A stretch of 64,000 nucleotides of DNA from Chryseobacterium endalhagicum (GTDB lineage Bacteria; Bacteroidota; Bacteroidia; Flavobacteriales; Weeksellaceae), in the NCBI RefSeq assembly GCF_016745235.1, contig NZ_JAELVM010000003.1, forward strand, positions 62,001 through 126,000, given 5' to 3'. The translations under genes and the position numbers were made by a program. Below are positions 15,953-24,952 of this stretch, piece by piece (the stretch's first letter is position 1; every line of letters starts with the position of its first letter). Below the pieces are notes generated by a model. The model saw only the letters and a list, made by a program, of their open reading frames with translations, did not search any database and had not been told where the DNA came from.

Positions 15953-16933
15953 CTAACTTTTCACCCAATTGAACTGGAACTGAAGGTCCGGCGTTGAGAT
16001 CCTGTCTGTAATTTTCTGAAGTCTTGCAGGAAGTTTCATCAGATATTCCTGAGCTTTTTCGGCTTTTTCATTAAGACCTTTTACATGCTCAATCTTCCAT
16101 TCATCCAATAAATCTTTCATGATATTGATATAATCCTGACCGGTGTATACCATACATCTTTGTGCTGCATCTGAGAAATGTCCCCAAAGTTCACCCGCTT
16201 TCTGACCGGATTGTCTCATCATGTGAGCAGGCATTACGATCTTCTTACGCATCATATCTTCAAATGCAAGGATCATTTCTGAAGGATCTATTTCAAGAAT
16301 TTTAGCCACGAAATGTTTGTATGCTTTTGCGTGTCTTGCTTCATCTGCTGCAATCACCCCACACATTTTCGCCAGTTTTCCGTTTCCAGACTGCTTGGCC
16401 AGTGTACCTACTCTTCTGTGAGATATATTGGTTGCAGTTTCCTGAAAGCTTGTGTATACGAAGTTTCTATACGGGTCCATGCTTGTTCCCAAATCAAAAC
16501 CGTCATTGATCAGGTATTGAGTGGTAACTTCCACTTCTCTCATATTTACTCTTCCGCACAGATAAAGGTATTTGCTCAAAAGATCTCCGTGTCTGTTTTC
16601 TTCAGCAGTCCAGGCTCTTACCCAGTTTGCCCAGCCGATTTCTTTCTGCTCCTGATCTACTCCATCTACTCCCATCAGCCATGATTCATAAGATGGTAAC
16701 GCCTCTTCTGTGATACAGTCTCCGATAAGAGTTACAAACAGGTCGTACGGCATTTCGCGTGCAAACGTCTGAATTTCTTCCAGATCATATTTAAAATCAG
16801 CACTTGAAGGATCCGGAAGGTAGTCGGAAGGCTGCCAGATTTTTTCAATTGGCGTTAAAAATTTATCGAGAAAAGAACCGACTTCCTTTTCCAATATTCC
16901 CATTACTTCTTTCCTAACAAGCTTTTGATACAT
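15953..16933 (-). CDS. Acyl-ACP desaturase (ferritin-like di-iron enzyme)
   Basis: 326 aa, close to plant stearoyl-ACP desaturases in length. Introduces a cis double bond into acyl-ACP using a soluble di-iron centre and molecular oxygen. The iron ligands are in EENRH (E112, H115) and DEARH (E198, H201), with further glutamates near E77 and E165. Helices WANWVRAWTA and ETATNISHRR are family hallmarks. Promoter TATCTTTGCA lies at 16957-16964 and a U-tailed hairpin at 15899-15926 ends the unit. It probably tunes membrane fluidity. Confidence 0.93.
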   Translation of the reverse strand: MYQKLVRKEVMGILEKEVGSFLDKFLTPIEKIWQPSDYLPDPSSADFKYDLEEIQTFAREMPYDLFVTLIGDCITEEALPSYESWLMGVDGVDQEQKEIGWANWVRAWTAEENRHGDLLSKYLYLCGRVNMREVEVTTQYLINDGFDLGTSMDPYRNFVYTSFQETATNISHRRVGTLAKQSGNGKLAKMCGVIAADEARHAKAYKHFVAKILEIDPSEMILAFEDMMRKKIVMPAHMMRQSGQKAGELWGHFSDAAQRCMVYTGQDYINIMKDLLDEWKIEHVKGLNEKAEKAQEYLMKLPARLQKITDRISTPDLQFQFNWVKS

Positions 16934-16956
16934 CTTACTATATAGATTTTAATTTG

Positions 16957-16964
16957 CAAAGATA
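16957..16964 (-). promoter_or_regulatory. -7 box of acyl-ACP desaturase gene
   Basis: Plus CAAAGATA, read TATCTTTG on the minus strand and followed by CA, 24 bases before the ATG at 16933. A -33 TTTG is not obvious. Confidence 0.5.
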
Positions 16965-17030
16965 TGATTTATTTATTATTTACCGCATAATAACATATGC
17001 GTCTCATACAATGTCTGACATAAATCATAC

Positions 17031-17065
17031 AAAAATGCCGCCAATAATATGATAACGGCATTTTT
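17031..17065 (-). terminator. Terminator of gpmI
   Basis: AAAAATGCCG/CGGCATTTTT with a 15-base loop, T-run on the minus strand. Confidence 0.65.
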
Positions 17066-17085
17066 CTGACAATATTATTGAATTT

Positions 17086-18627
17086 TTAACTTACTAAAAT
17101 ATCACCTGTCATAATTTCAGGAATATCCACGCCCATTACTTTCAGAATGGTTGGAGCCACATCGCCCAGTTTTCCGGGTTTTAAATTCCAGGTATGGTCT
17201 TTATCCATCACAATAAACGGAACAAGGTTCGTGGAGTGCTGGGTATTCGGGGTACCATCCGGATTGATCATTACATCTGAGTTTCCGTGGTCGGCCAAAA
17301 TGAATACTGCATAACCGTTTTCATACGCTGCCGCGGCTACTTTTTCAATGCATTGATCAACTGTTTCTGCGGCTTTTACTGCAGCTTCAAAAACACCTGT
17401 GTGGCCTACCATATCTGTATTGGCGAAATTCAGACATACAAAATCCGCAGTCCCGTTTTCCAGTTCAGGAATAATGGCATTGGTAATTTCATAAGCAGAC
17501 ATTTCAGGTTTCAGATCATAGGTAGGAACATCTTTCGGGCTCGGACAAAGCAGTCTTCTTTCTCCGATGAATTCCTCTTCTCTTCCTCCTGAAAAAAAGA
17601 AGGTAACGTGAGGATATTTTTCTGTTTCAGCAATTCTGATCTGCGTTTTACCATTTCTTTCAAGGATTTCTCCCATGGTTTCTTTCAATACCTCTTCATC
17701 AAACACAACCTGTACATTCTGGTAGGTTTTGTCGTAATTTGTTAAAGTGATATAATAAAGGTTCAGCTTACGCATAAAAAAATCAGGGAAATCTTTCTGG
17801 GAAAGCACTTCCGTAATCTCGCGTCCTCTGTCTGTACGGAAATTGAAACAGATAACCACATCGTCATCTATGATTTTAGCAACCGGAACTACATTTCCTG
17901 TGGCTGTGGTATTGACAAGGATAATTGGCTTTAAAAATTCATCCGTTACATTATTATCGTAAGAAGACTTAATGGCTGCCAGGGCATCTGTTGTCTGCAG
18001 CCCCACTCCTTCTACCATGGCATCATAGGCCAGTTTTACACGCTCCCATCTTTTGTCACGGTCCATGGCGTAATATCTTCCGATCACCGTGGCCAGTTTT
18101 CCAACGGTAGACGCCATATGATCCTGAAGCTCTTCTATAAAGCCTAGTCCGGAATGCGGATCGCAGTCTCTTCCATCTGTAAATGCGTGGACAAAAACGT
18201 TTTCGTGCAGTCCGAATTCATGGGCAGCCGTCAGTAATCCTTTTAAGTGGTTGATATGTGAATGTACTCCACCATTTGAAACAAGTCCGATAAAGTGAAG
18301 TTTTTTGTTTTCTCTTTTAGCATATTCGAAAGCATCCTGAATGATCTGCTGCTGTCCCAATGTTCCGTTCTCAACGGCCATATTGAGCTTTACAAGGTTC
18401 TGATAAACCACTCTTCCTGCTCCTAAATTCATATGTCCCACTTCGGAATTCCCCATTTGTCCTGCAGGAAGTCCCACAGCCAGGCCGCTGGCTTCAAGGG
18501 TGGTATGTGGAAATTTTTGATAACAGCTGTCTATAAATGGAGTGTTTGCTTTGTCTAAGGCAGAAACTTCAGGATTCGTTCCCAGTCCCCATCCGTCAAG
18601 GATTGCTAGTATTGCTTTTTTTGACAT
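17086..18627 (-). CDS. gpmI: 2,3-bisphosphoglycerate-independent phosphoglycerate mutase
   Basis: 513 aa, full length. Interconverts 3- and 2-phosphoglycerate in glycolysis through a phosphoserine intermediate and two Mn ions. The N-terminal metal aspartate is in AILDGWG, the phosphoserine is in GNSEVGHMNLGAG near residue 61, HAFTDGRDCDP follows near 123, and the C-terminal metal motifs are NTDMVGHTG and LADHGNSD. Promoter TAAATTTG lies 20 bases before the start. Single gene with its own terminator at 17031-17065. Confidence 0.97.
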   Translation of the reverse strand: MSKKAILAILDGWGLGTNPEVSALDKANTPFIDSCYQKFPHTTLEASGLAVGLPAGQMGNSEVGHMNLGAGRVVYQNLVKLNMAVENGTLGQQQIIQDAFEYAKRENKKLHFIGLVSNGGVHSHINHLKGLLTAAHEFGLHENVFVHAFTDGRDCDPHSGLGFIEELQDHMASTVGKLATVIGRYYAMDRDKRWERVKLAYDAMVEGVGLQTTDALAAIKSSYDNNVTDEFLKPIILVNTTATGNVVPVAKIIDDDVVICFNFRTDRGREITEVLSQKDFPDFFMRKLNLYYITLTNYDKTYQNVQVVFDEEVLKETMGEILERNGKTQIRIAETEKYPHVTFFFSGGREEEFIGERRLLCPSPKDVPTYDLKPEMSAYEITNAIIPELENGTADFVCLNFANTDMVGHTGVFEAAVKAAETVDQCIEKVAAAAYENGYAVFILADHGNSDVMINPDGTPNTQHSTNLVPFIVMDKDHTWNLKPGKLGDVAPTILKVMGVDIPEIMTGDILVS

Positions 18628-18647
18628 TTTGTATAACTTTTGTTACA

Positions 18648-18655
18648 CAAATTTA
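18648..18655 (-). promoter_or_regulatory. -7 box of gpmI
   Basis: Minus-strand TAAATTTG, 20 bases before the ATG at 18627. Confidence 0.45.
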
Positions 18656-18769
18656 CCTAATTTCCGATGAATGGAAGAATTTGGAGGGTTTATTTTGAAA
18701 ACACCGGTCTAAAAATAATATATCCATTGGGCTGTAGGAATATATGATGATGGTATTTTTTTTCTCCCG

Positions 18770-19075
18770 CAGATTTCGCTGATTGCACAGATTTTTAAAT
18801 TTATTTGGTTCAAATGATTGTGGGTTTATTTGTGGAAATTATTTGTAATGCCGGAGTTAAGTATTGTTTTTATTTTTTTAACCGCAGATTACGCAGGTTT
18901 TCACAGAGGATTGGGTTTTATCTGATCTGAATAATTGTGGGTTATTTTGTGGAAATTGTTTGTAACGCTGGAGCTAAGTTCTGTTTTTTTAACCGCAGAT
19001 TACGCAGGTTTTCACAGATGATTGGGTTTTATCTGATGTGAATGAGTGGTGCTATTTATGAAAAATTATTTGTGA
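18770..19075. repeat. 111-bp tandem repeat, about 2.7 copies
   Basis: Units begin near 18770, 18880 and 18991 (CCGCAGATT). They share TTTTCACAGA, GATTGGGTTTTATCTGA, TTGTGGAAATT and GGAGCTAAGT-like segments; unit 1 is diverged. Fills the 478-bp gap before SUI1. Confidence 0.75.
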
Positions 19076-19101
19076 TATTTGTGTTTAAACATTTAATTTT
19101 G
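19069..19101 (+). promoter_or_regulatory. Promoter of SUI1 gene
   Basis: TTTG at 19069-19072, 21-base spacer, TAATTTTG at 19094-19101, followed by C. ATG of SUI1 at 19106 is 4 bases downstream, another leaderless candidate. Confidence 0.65.
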
Positions 19102-19105
19102 CTTT

Positions 19106-19429
19106 ATGGATTTACGAGATCAGCTAAAGAACCTTTTTCCTGAACATGAAGAGCAGGATTTTGAGATGCCTAAGGAAGAATTTAAGCAGCAGGAACCTCT
19201 GGTGTGCAAATTTGAGAAGAAAGGCAGAAACGGTAAGCCGGTAACGATTGTTGAAGGCTGGGAAGGCAGTGAGGAAGATTTAAAGAAAATTTCCAAAAAA
19301 ATAAAAACCACCTTGGGAATAGGCGGTTCAGAGAAAGATGGAACGATCATTATTCAGGGCGATAATCGTGATAAGATAATGAATATCCTTAAAGAAATGG
19401 GATATAAAACCAAAAGAGTCGGCGGATAG
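19106..19429 (+). CDS. SUI1-domain translation initiation factor (YciH/eIF1-like)
   Basis: 107 aa. Small eIF1-fold protein thought to influence start-site fidelity. The SUI1 domain covers about 30-107, with GRNGKPVTIVEGWEG, DLKKISKKIKTTLGIGGSEKDG and IIIQGDNRDKIMNILKEMGYK in outline, matching the family's T-x-V-x-G and K-x-x-G-x-G-G pattern. The acidic N-terminus (EHEEQDFEMPKEE) is common in Bacteroidota homologues. The start codon lies 4 bases after a perfect TAATTTTG box, making it a leaderless-mRNA candidate. A 111-bp tandem repeat occupies its upstream region. Confidence 0.92.
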   Translation: MDLRDQLKNLFPEHEEQDFEMPKEEFKQQEPLVCKFEKKGRNGKPVTIVEGWEGSEEDLKKISKKIKTTLGIGGSEKDGTIIIQGDNRDKIMNILKEMGYKTKRVGG

Positions 19430-19431
19430 AT

Positions 19432-20331
19432 CTAGAAATAAATCTGAGTGTCCGGCATCAGGTTTTTCAATCGTTCAATCTTTGTTTTTTCTATAGGATT
19501 TCCGGTCAGGATCAGGGTTTTCAGCTTTTTCAGCTGCCCCATCTCTACAGGAATGTCTTTCAGGTTATTATGTGCCAGATTCATGCTGACTATATTTTTC
19601 AGTCCCTTTATTCCAGGGGAAATTTCTTCAATATGATTGTTGCTTACATTCAAAAATTCAAGGTTTTGAGCCTTAAAAAGGTTTTCGGGAAGTTTAACAA
19701 TAGCATTCTGCTGCAATTCCAGGTATTTAATCTTTTTTGGAAATGACAGGTTTCCGAGATCATTGATCTGGTTTTCAGATAAGTTCAGAAATTTTAAATT
19801 TTTAATTTTGTTTAAACGGTCCGCAATGCTGCTGATCTGATTCCCCTGGAGATTAATTTCCTCCAAAGCAGGGATTTCCATCAACGCTTCGGGGAAGACA
19901 TTGAGGTTATTGGCGTCAAAATGAACGGCCTTTAAGTTTTGAAGCTTTGCCACATTCGGATTAATGCTTGTCAAACCATTAAGATTCATGGAAAACGTAT
20001 TGAGTTTACTAAGCTTTCCAATGTCGTCCGGAATATATTTGATACTGTTTTCATTAACATTCAAAATTTCAAGCCCGGTCAAAGCAAAAATCTCCTGATC
20101 CATTTTCTCAAGCTTATTTCCCATGATATTCAGGAAAAATAAAGACTCGAGTTTTGAGATCTGAGGAGGAAGGTTAAAAAGCCCTTTTTCCCTAAAGCTC
20201 ATGCTATAGACAGGTTTCTTACTGTTCAATGCCTCATCAATACTTGTAAATGTGGGATATTTTACAGGATCAATCTGTGCCTTTGCCTGACAGATAGAGA
20301 GAATGGAAATGAATAGAAGAAGTTTTTTCAT
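19432..20331 (-). CDS. Secreted leucine-rich repeat protein
   Basis: 299 aa. Signal peptide MKKLLLFISILSICQAKA, then about nine consecutive 22-24 residue leucine-rich repeats (for example LEILNVNENSIKYIPDDIGK and LKFLNLSENQINDLG). The consensus LxxLxLxxNxIxxIPxxI is of the bacterial/ROCO-like type. It lacks a visible C-terminal T9SS or anchor domain and should be periplasmic or surface exposed, acting as a protein-binding scaffold. The stop codon is 2 bp from the convergent SUI1 stop, so the genes share termination sequence. Function unknown. Confidence 0.88.
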   Translation of the reverse strand: MKKLLLFISILSICQAKAQIDPVKYPTFTSIDEALNSKKPVYSMSFREKGLFNLPPQISKLESLFFLNIMGNKLEKMDQEIFALTGLEILNVNENSIKYIPDDIGKLSKLNTFSMNLNGLTSINPNVAKLQNLKAVHFDANNLNVFPEALMEIPALEEINLQGNQISSIADRLNKIKNLKFLNLSENQINDLGNLSFPKKIKYLELQQNAIVKLPENLFKAQNLEFLNVSNNHIEEISPGIKGLKNIVSMNLAHNNLKDIPVEMGQLKKLKTLILTGNPIEKTKIERLKNLMPDTQIYF

Positions 20332-20340
20332 AGAGATAAA

Positions 20341-20371
20341 TTTCGGGCGGCGGCTCCGCCGCCGCCCGAAA
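20341..20371. terminator. GC-rich perfect hairpin between PhoX-like and LRR genes
   Basis: TTTCGGGCGGCGGC paired to its complement with a 3-base loop, much more GC-rich than the surroundings. It lies between two minus-strand genes 52 bp apart and could attenuate read-through. Confidence 0.6.
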
Positions 20372-20383
20372 CAGTATTATTAA

Positions 20384-22537
20384 TTACTTTTTTAATAATT
20401 TCACAGTTTTCTGGAAACCGCCTTCTGCTTCAATATTCAGAACCAGAATACGTGACGCTTCAAGCTGATTCGTAAAATCAAGATCCAATGATCTGTTTAT
20501 GCCACTGAACTTCTTCGTGTAAACAATCTTACCATCCATGCTGTAAGCCGTTACTGAGATATCTTTCAATCCCTTAGGTGAATTGATTTTTACAATCCCT
20601 GAAGTAGGATTCGGAGCTACATCCACCGTATTTTCTGCATTTTGGGTATCAATTGTTCCCAATGCACCGGAAGTTCCTAAGTTTTGCTTTAAAGCAATAA
20701 CAATGGTTGCGGATTTTCCTCTGTAATCGATGGTGTTTCCTGTAGCATCTACGTCTGTAGAGATTGTAGAATCCGGATGCTGGATCGAGAAGAAACCGAA
20801 TTTGTGGTCAGGAGTAAACGTCAATCCTGTAGGCTCTGATCCTGCAGGCATGGAAGCAAAAAGTCTCACTTTAGGATTTGCCTGTGTATGATCCGGAGCA
20901 ATAACCCAGATATAATTTTTTCCTCCGTCCTGAAGTACCCAAAGGTTTCCAAGTTCGTCGAAAGTAAGGTTGTCATTTCCATCTCCCCAGGCTTCCGTTT
21001 TCATTCCCTGCGGCGTGTTGAAAGAATACGTTGTAGAAGAACCTCCTACAAAAGTTTCTACCTGAGAAGCGGTAGTTCCGTTATCCTGAAGACGGTACAC
21101 TTTGTCCAATCCTTTTGCTGTAAAGTAGATCTTTCCGTCTAAAGGACTGATGTCAACATCTTCTACTCCATTAAATCTTGTTCCTCCCAATGACTGGGCA
21201 AGAGCGGTTGTATTGTTCTGGTCTGCCTTTACTTTATTAGGCACCTGAACCCACGTTGCTGTAGTTCCTACAGGATCTCCTGAAGCAGTTAATCCCTGGT
21301 CAAGTTTTAAGACATATAAGTTTCCTGAAGAAAGATTATTAGGTGTATCCATCACATATTTGTAAACCATGTGAGTTCCACCGTCTTCTCCGTAATAAGC
21401 TGTAGTTCCTGCATTATTTACCACTACATTTTCATGGTTCATAATACCCATCTGCCACAGTTTCCCTTTGGATCCGTCTGTATTTTTAGAAACAACCTGT
21501 GCAGTAGCCGGATCAATTTCCACTAACCATCCGTAATCTTTATAACCGTCGCTGTTCACATCATTGGAAGTCACAGATTCTTCAGCTGTAACAACTGTTC
21601 CCCAAGGAGTAACCCCTCCTGAACAGTTTCTGATTGTCTGAACCAGGCTCGGATCTGAAAAACTTACCGCTCTGGATCTTGTCAGCTGCCAAAGTTTTGT
21701 TGCTGAATTATAATTAATCTCAGCCATTGTAACTCCTCCAGGATTCGTTTCGTGGTTTACAGAAAGGTATCCGTTTGTGCTGCTTGCGGATTTGGCTACA
21801 TAAGCAGTAAAATCATTCTGACCGCCTACCATTCCGCCTCCTTCAGTGTAGTTATCTCCTTCTTTTAAGATAAGCTGGTATTTATGTTCAGCAGGAATAA
21901 TCAGTTTATTGGTTTGTGCGGTTGGAACAATTGATGTAAAACAGCTGATATGCGTTCCTGTGCATCCCGGATTAACGACTACCGGTGTTGTTGTTTTCAG
22001 ATAAGCATCAATTCTAAGGTCAGAACTGGTTGTAGATCTGTTGTGAAGCTCTACAGAAATCCTGTTCGTTCCGTTGATAAATTTAGATTTTGGAATAGAG
22101 AAGATATTATATACACTTTCTGCCGCACCATCTATTGTTGTACTTGAAAAAGTATTAAAAGTGATAGTCCCTGCAGGCATATTGTCTCTTACCACTTCTA
22201 CTCCGTTCAGGTATACCACAATTCCGTCATCTCTCATTACCCCCAGCTCCATATTATCTGAAAGTGTGGACAGATCTACTGTGAAATCTTTAGCGAAATA
22301 AGCCGCGGTAAGACCTGTGCTGATCGTAGTGGTTACCGGATCTCCATATCCAAGAGGTCCGTTTCCAACCGTCCAGGTTGAAATATCAAAGGTTTGGCCT
22401 TTCCATGCATCCGCCAGGGCCTGGTTATTATCTTTATAGCTCCAGGAAGAGTTTTTGTTGAATAAAAAAGTCTGTGCCTGTACACTAAAACCGGCAACCA
22501 TAGCCAGTGCCGCAATTGTAAGTAATTTTTTCCTCAT
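20384..22537 (-). CDS. PhoX-like (DUF839) protein with T9SS type A sorting domain
   Basis: 717 aa. Signal peptide ending SVQAQ, a beta-sandwich region (about 25-190, PA14/CBM-like, ending in RIDAYL), then a PhoX/DUF839 beta-propeller with SVNHET, TPWGTVVTAEE, GWLVEIDP, NHENVVV and YYGEDGG motifs. Characterised PhoX enzymes are Ca/Fe alkaline phosphatases, but the enzyme activity is an inference here. The last 80 residues (VAPNPTSG start, KTVKLLKK end) are a type A sorting domain, so the protein is secreted by the type IX system. The ATG at 22537 is preferred to the TTG at 22564, which lies within the promoter box. A cytochrome peroxidase gene is upstream. Confidence 0.87.
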   Translation of the reverse strand: MRKKLLTIAALAMVAGFSVQAQTFLFNKNSSWSYKDNNQALADAWKGQTFDISTWTVGNGPLGYGDPVTTTISTGLTAAYFAKDFTVDLSTLSDNMELGVMRDDGIVVYLNGVEVVRDNMPAGTITFNTFSSTTIDGAAESVYNIFSIPKSKFINGTNRISVELHNRSTTSSDLRIDAYLKTTTPVVVNPGCTGTHISCFTSIVPTAQTNKLIIPAEHKYQLILKEGDNYTEGGGMVGGQNDFTAYVAKSASSTNGYLSVNHETNPGGVTMAEINYNSATKLWQLTRSRAVSFSDPSLVQTIRNCSGGVTPWGTVVTAEESVTSNDVNSDGYKDYGWLVEIDPATAQVVSKNTDGSKGKLWQMGIMNHENVVVNNAGTTAYYGEDGGTHMVYKYVMDTPNNLSSGNLYVLKLDQGLTASGDPVGTTATWVQVPNKVKADQNNTTALAQSLGGTRFNGVEDVDISPLDGKIYFTAKGLDKVYRLQDNGTTASQVETFVGGSSTTYSFNTPQGMKTEAWGDGNDNLTFDELGNLWVLQDGGKNYIWVIAPDHTQANPKVRLFASMPAGSEPTGLTFTPDHKFGFFSIQHPDSTISTDVDATGNTIDYRGKSATIVIALKQNLGTSGALGTIDTQNAENTVDVAPNPTSGIVKINSPKGLKDISVTAYSMDGKIVYTKKFSGINRSLDLDFTNQLEASRILVLNIEAEGGFQKTVKLLKK

Positions 22538-22561
22538 TTTTTCTTGATTTATTAGACTCTG

Positions 22562-22569
22562 CAAAACTA
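22562..22569 (-). promoter_or_regulatory. -7 box of PhoX-like gene
   Basis: Minus-strand TAGTTTTGCA. It contains the TTG sometimes read as a start, which supports the ATG at 22537 instead. Confidence 0.5.
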
Positions 22570-22669
22570 TTTTTTTAACGCGGCACCGCTGTTAATAGGA
22601 CTTTAAATAAAGTTCTCGGAATATTAATTAATTTAGAACCTAATGTTAAGGGAATTAAATAATTGTTAA

Positions 22670-22950
22670 TTCGAGTTGCGGGTTTTCGGGATTCGGGTTT
22701 TTAAGGTTGCGGTTTTTTAAGTTGCGAGTTGCGGGTTGTTGGTTGCTAGTTGCGGGTTGCGGGTTTTCAAAGTACAGGAATTTGGGTTGCGTTCTGGGAT
22801 TGGATCAATAATATTATACACTCCACATTCATCACTTAGCATTTTATTCAATACCTGCTTCAGTTCCTGCTCCTGCATTTGGTACTTTCAACTCTCAAAC
22901 ACGAAGCTGGCAACCCGAAACTCGCAACTCGCAACTTAAAAACCCTAACC
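22670..22950. repeat. GTTGCGGGTT inverted repeat region
   Basis: Left: repeated GTTGCGGGTT/GTTGCGAGTT units; right: AACTCGCAACTCGCAACTT at about 22919-22938. Left arm 22711-22737 and right arm 22912-22944 are close inverted copies. Fills the 417-bp gap between PhoX-like and peroxidase genes. Confidence 0.65.
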
Positions 22951-22954
22951 CACA

Positions 22955-24784
22955 CTATTTCGCCTTCCCCGTATCCGTCAGAGCATTCAAAAATGCAATT
23001 ACCTGCTGAATCTCCGTTTTTGTAAGGTCCAGTTTGTCCGGTGGCAAAGTTTGGTTTTTCATTTTTAAGCCTAGTCCTTCTCCTCCGCCTTCATTGTAGA
23101 AATCCATCACTTCTTCCAGAGTATTGAAAGCACCATTGTGGAAATAAGGTTTCGTAAGGGCAATATTTCGTACGGTAACGGTTTTAAAGGAATAATCGTA
23201 GATCCAGGATTTTTCTTTTTTCACAGGACTGTTTCCTCTTCCCAGATCAGCATCCAGCTCAACGGGAAGCTGAGTGACAGGTTTTGTAGTAATTCCTAAA
23301 ACTTCAGATTCATTTTCATTAAAAAACGGCGGTACAAGCCCTGAAAAATGGGGCGCAAAATGACAGGTAGCACAATTGGCCTTGCCCATGAAGAGATTAT
23401 ATCCTTTTTTAACCTCATCAGAAACCTCTTTTTCATTTCTCATAAAACGGTCAAAATCACTGTCGAAAGAATATAAGGACGCCACATAAGAACTTAATGC
23501 TTTGGAGAAATTCTCCTTGCTTATTTCGCCATTTTTAAAAGCAGCGCGAAAAGCTTTTTTATATTCAGGTTTTGTTTTTAATTTTTTGATAATATCCTCA
23601 TAGCTGGTATTGAACTCATCATCGTTGTAGATCACATGTTCAGCCTGCTGTTCAAGGTAAAAAGCCCTTAGATCATAGAAAAATCTTTTGGCAAAAACGG
23701 CATTGTATAAAGACGGAGAGTTCCTTAAAACGGTTTTTCCTTCCACATTGCTCTGGGATTTTACTTTAAGGTCTGTAAAAGCATTTTCCGGAAGATGGCA
23801 GACTGCACAGCTCATTTTACCGTTCTGGCTCAGATTCTGGTCGTAGAAAATAGATTTTCCTAAATTTCGCAGATCCTGACTGTCTTCCGAAGACTTCAGC
23901 AACGTATAAAAATAAGGATCCAGAAAATCGCTGCTGAAAAGATTTTTATTCTTTACGTTCCAGCCTGAAAATTCTTTGAGATCATCTTCTCTTCCGTCCC
24001 ATTTTCCCAGCTCTTCATAAAGGGGCTGGATATATTTTTTGTAAAATTCAATCCTGTCAAAAGTTTCAAAATACTTGTTCTGAGCAAGATAACTAATTCC
24101 TTCGGTAAGAATCTGATCTGCTTTCTGAATATTGTAATTTTTAAAATAAGCATCGTCGTTGATGTATTTTTTAATTCCGGTGAATGCATGGCCGGCTTCT
24201 TCGGAAATATTCAGGGAACCGGGTGTATCAAAGCCAGTAACGCCAAGTGTATAAATTCGTATCAGTTCTACTCTTAATGGCAGGGTCTTATTGTTTCCAC
24301 GGCTTAATCCGTTTTTCACAGCGCTCAGATAAAAACTTGAATAGGAATTGTACAGGAAGTCCGTAATGGTTTTGATCTTTTCCTTCTCATCTGCCGCCTC
24401 ATCAGAAAATATCAGTTCATCCAGAACCTGAAGTCCTTCCGGAGGCAGCGTATAGGCGGAAGTTCCCGCAGCTTCAATATGGAAAAGCGGTGCCGCATTA
24501 AGGTGTGTTTTTGTAAATTCCGGATAGTGATAGGCAATATAAAATTCGATTTCTTTGAATGAATTTCTGGTACTGCTCAACGAATTTCTAAGTTCTTCAA
24601 TAGAAATCTGATCTTCTGAGAATTGGTACACATCTGATTTTAGCTGATCAAGCTTGTTTTTAAAATCGGACAACCCTTTATTCACAAAGGTATTATCGTT
24701 TTCTCTACCCTTATCAACCGGGTTAAAAGACATGACAGCAAAACCTATCAACACAATCACAGCTAGCAGCGGATACAATCTCAT
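22955..24784 (-). CDS. Di-heme cytochrome c peroxidase family protein with a long N-terminal helical domain
   Basis: 609 aa. The C-terminal 310 residues form a bacterial di-heme peroxidase/MauG-like unit with heme motifs CAVCH (326-330) and CATCH (471-475), plus RNSPSLYNAVF, KRFFYDLRA and VRNIALTKPYFHNG. Classical enzymes reduce H2O2 in the periplasm. The first 290 residues after the membrane-spanning signal are predicted helical with acidic and aromatic patches and a TSAYTLPPEGLQVLDE segment that recalls imelysin-type domains, an inference only. The promoter box TACTTTTG lies 13 bases upstream. It precedes the PhoX-like gene by 417 bp of repeat DNA, so co-transcription is doubtful. Confidence 0.85.
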   Translation of the reverse strand: MRLYPLLAVIVLIGFAVMSFNPVDKGRENDNTFVNKGLSDFKNKLDQLKSDVYQFSEDQISIEELRNSLSSTRNSFKEIEFYIAYHYPEFTKTHLNAAPLFHIEAAGTSAYTLPPEGLQVLDELIFSDEAADEKEKIKTITDFLYNSYSSFYLSAVKNGLSRGNNKTLPLRVELIRIYTLGVTGFDTPGSLNISEEAGHAFTGIKKYINDDAYFKNYNIQKADQILTEGISYLAQNKYFETFDRIEFYKKYIQPLYEELGKWDGREDDLKEFSGWNVKNKNLFSSDFLDPYFYTLLKSSEDSQDLRNLGKSIFYDQNLSQNGKMSCAVCHLPENAFTDLKVKSQSNVEGKTVLRNSPSLYNAVFAKRFFYDLRAFYLEQQAEHVIYNDDEFNTSYEDIIKKLKTKPEYKKAFRAAFKNGEISKENFSKALSSYVASLYSFDSDFDRFMRNEKEVSDEVKKGYNLFMGKANCATCHFAPHFSGLVPPFFNENESEVLGITTKPVTQLPVELDADLGRGNSPVKKEKSWIYDYSFKTVTVRNIALTKPYFHNGAFNTLEEVMDFYNEGGGEGLGLKMKNQTLPPDKLDLTKTEIQQVIAFLNALTDTGKAK

Positions 24785-24797
24785 GAATTTTTAGCGG

Positions 24798-24805
24798 CAA
24801 AAGTA
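24798..24805 (-). promoter_or_regulatory. -7 box of di-heme peroxidase gene
   Basis: Minus-strand TACTTTTG followed by CC, 13 bases before the ATG at 24784. Confidence 0.45.
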
Positions 24806-24864
24806 CCGTTCCGATGTTATGCTAATCTTAATTGCAGATTAATAAATGTTTAATTAAAGACAGA

Positions 24865-24952
24865 AGCCTGAAAATGGAGGTTATTATCAGACATTTGGCT
24901 ATTCTTCCGGGTTCAATGGCTCCTTTCTCCTTCTTTCCGCTTTCATCCATAA
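24865..24952. repeat. MITE-like repeat, diverged copy B
   Basis: AATGGAGGTTATTATCAGAC mirrors the left side of copy A, followed by a CT-rich segment resembling its right arm. Occupies the middle of the 346-bp gap before the 25131 gene. Confidence 0.45.

Noticed and set aside
18770..19075. Possible CRISPR array
   Set aside because: The repeat unit is 111 bp with no distinct spacers and no cas genes are near.
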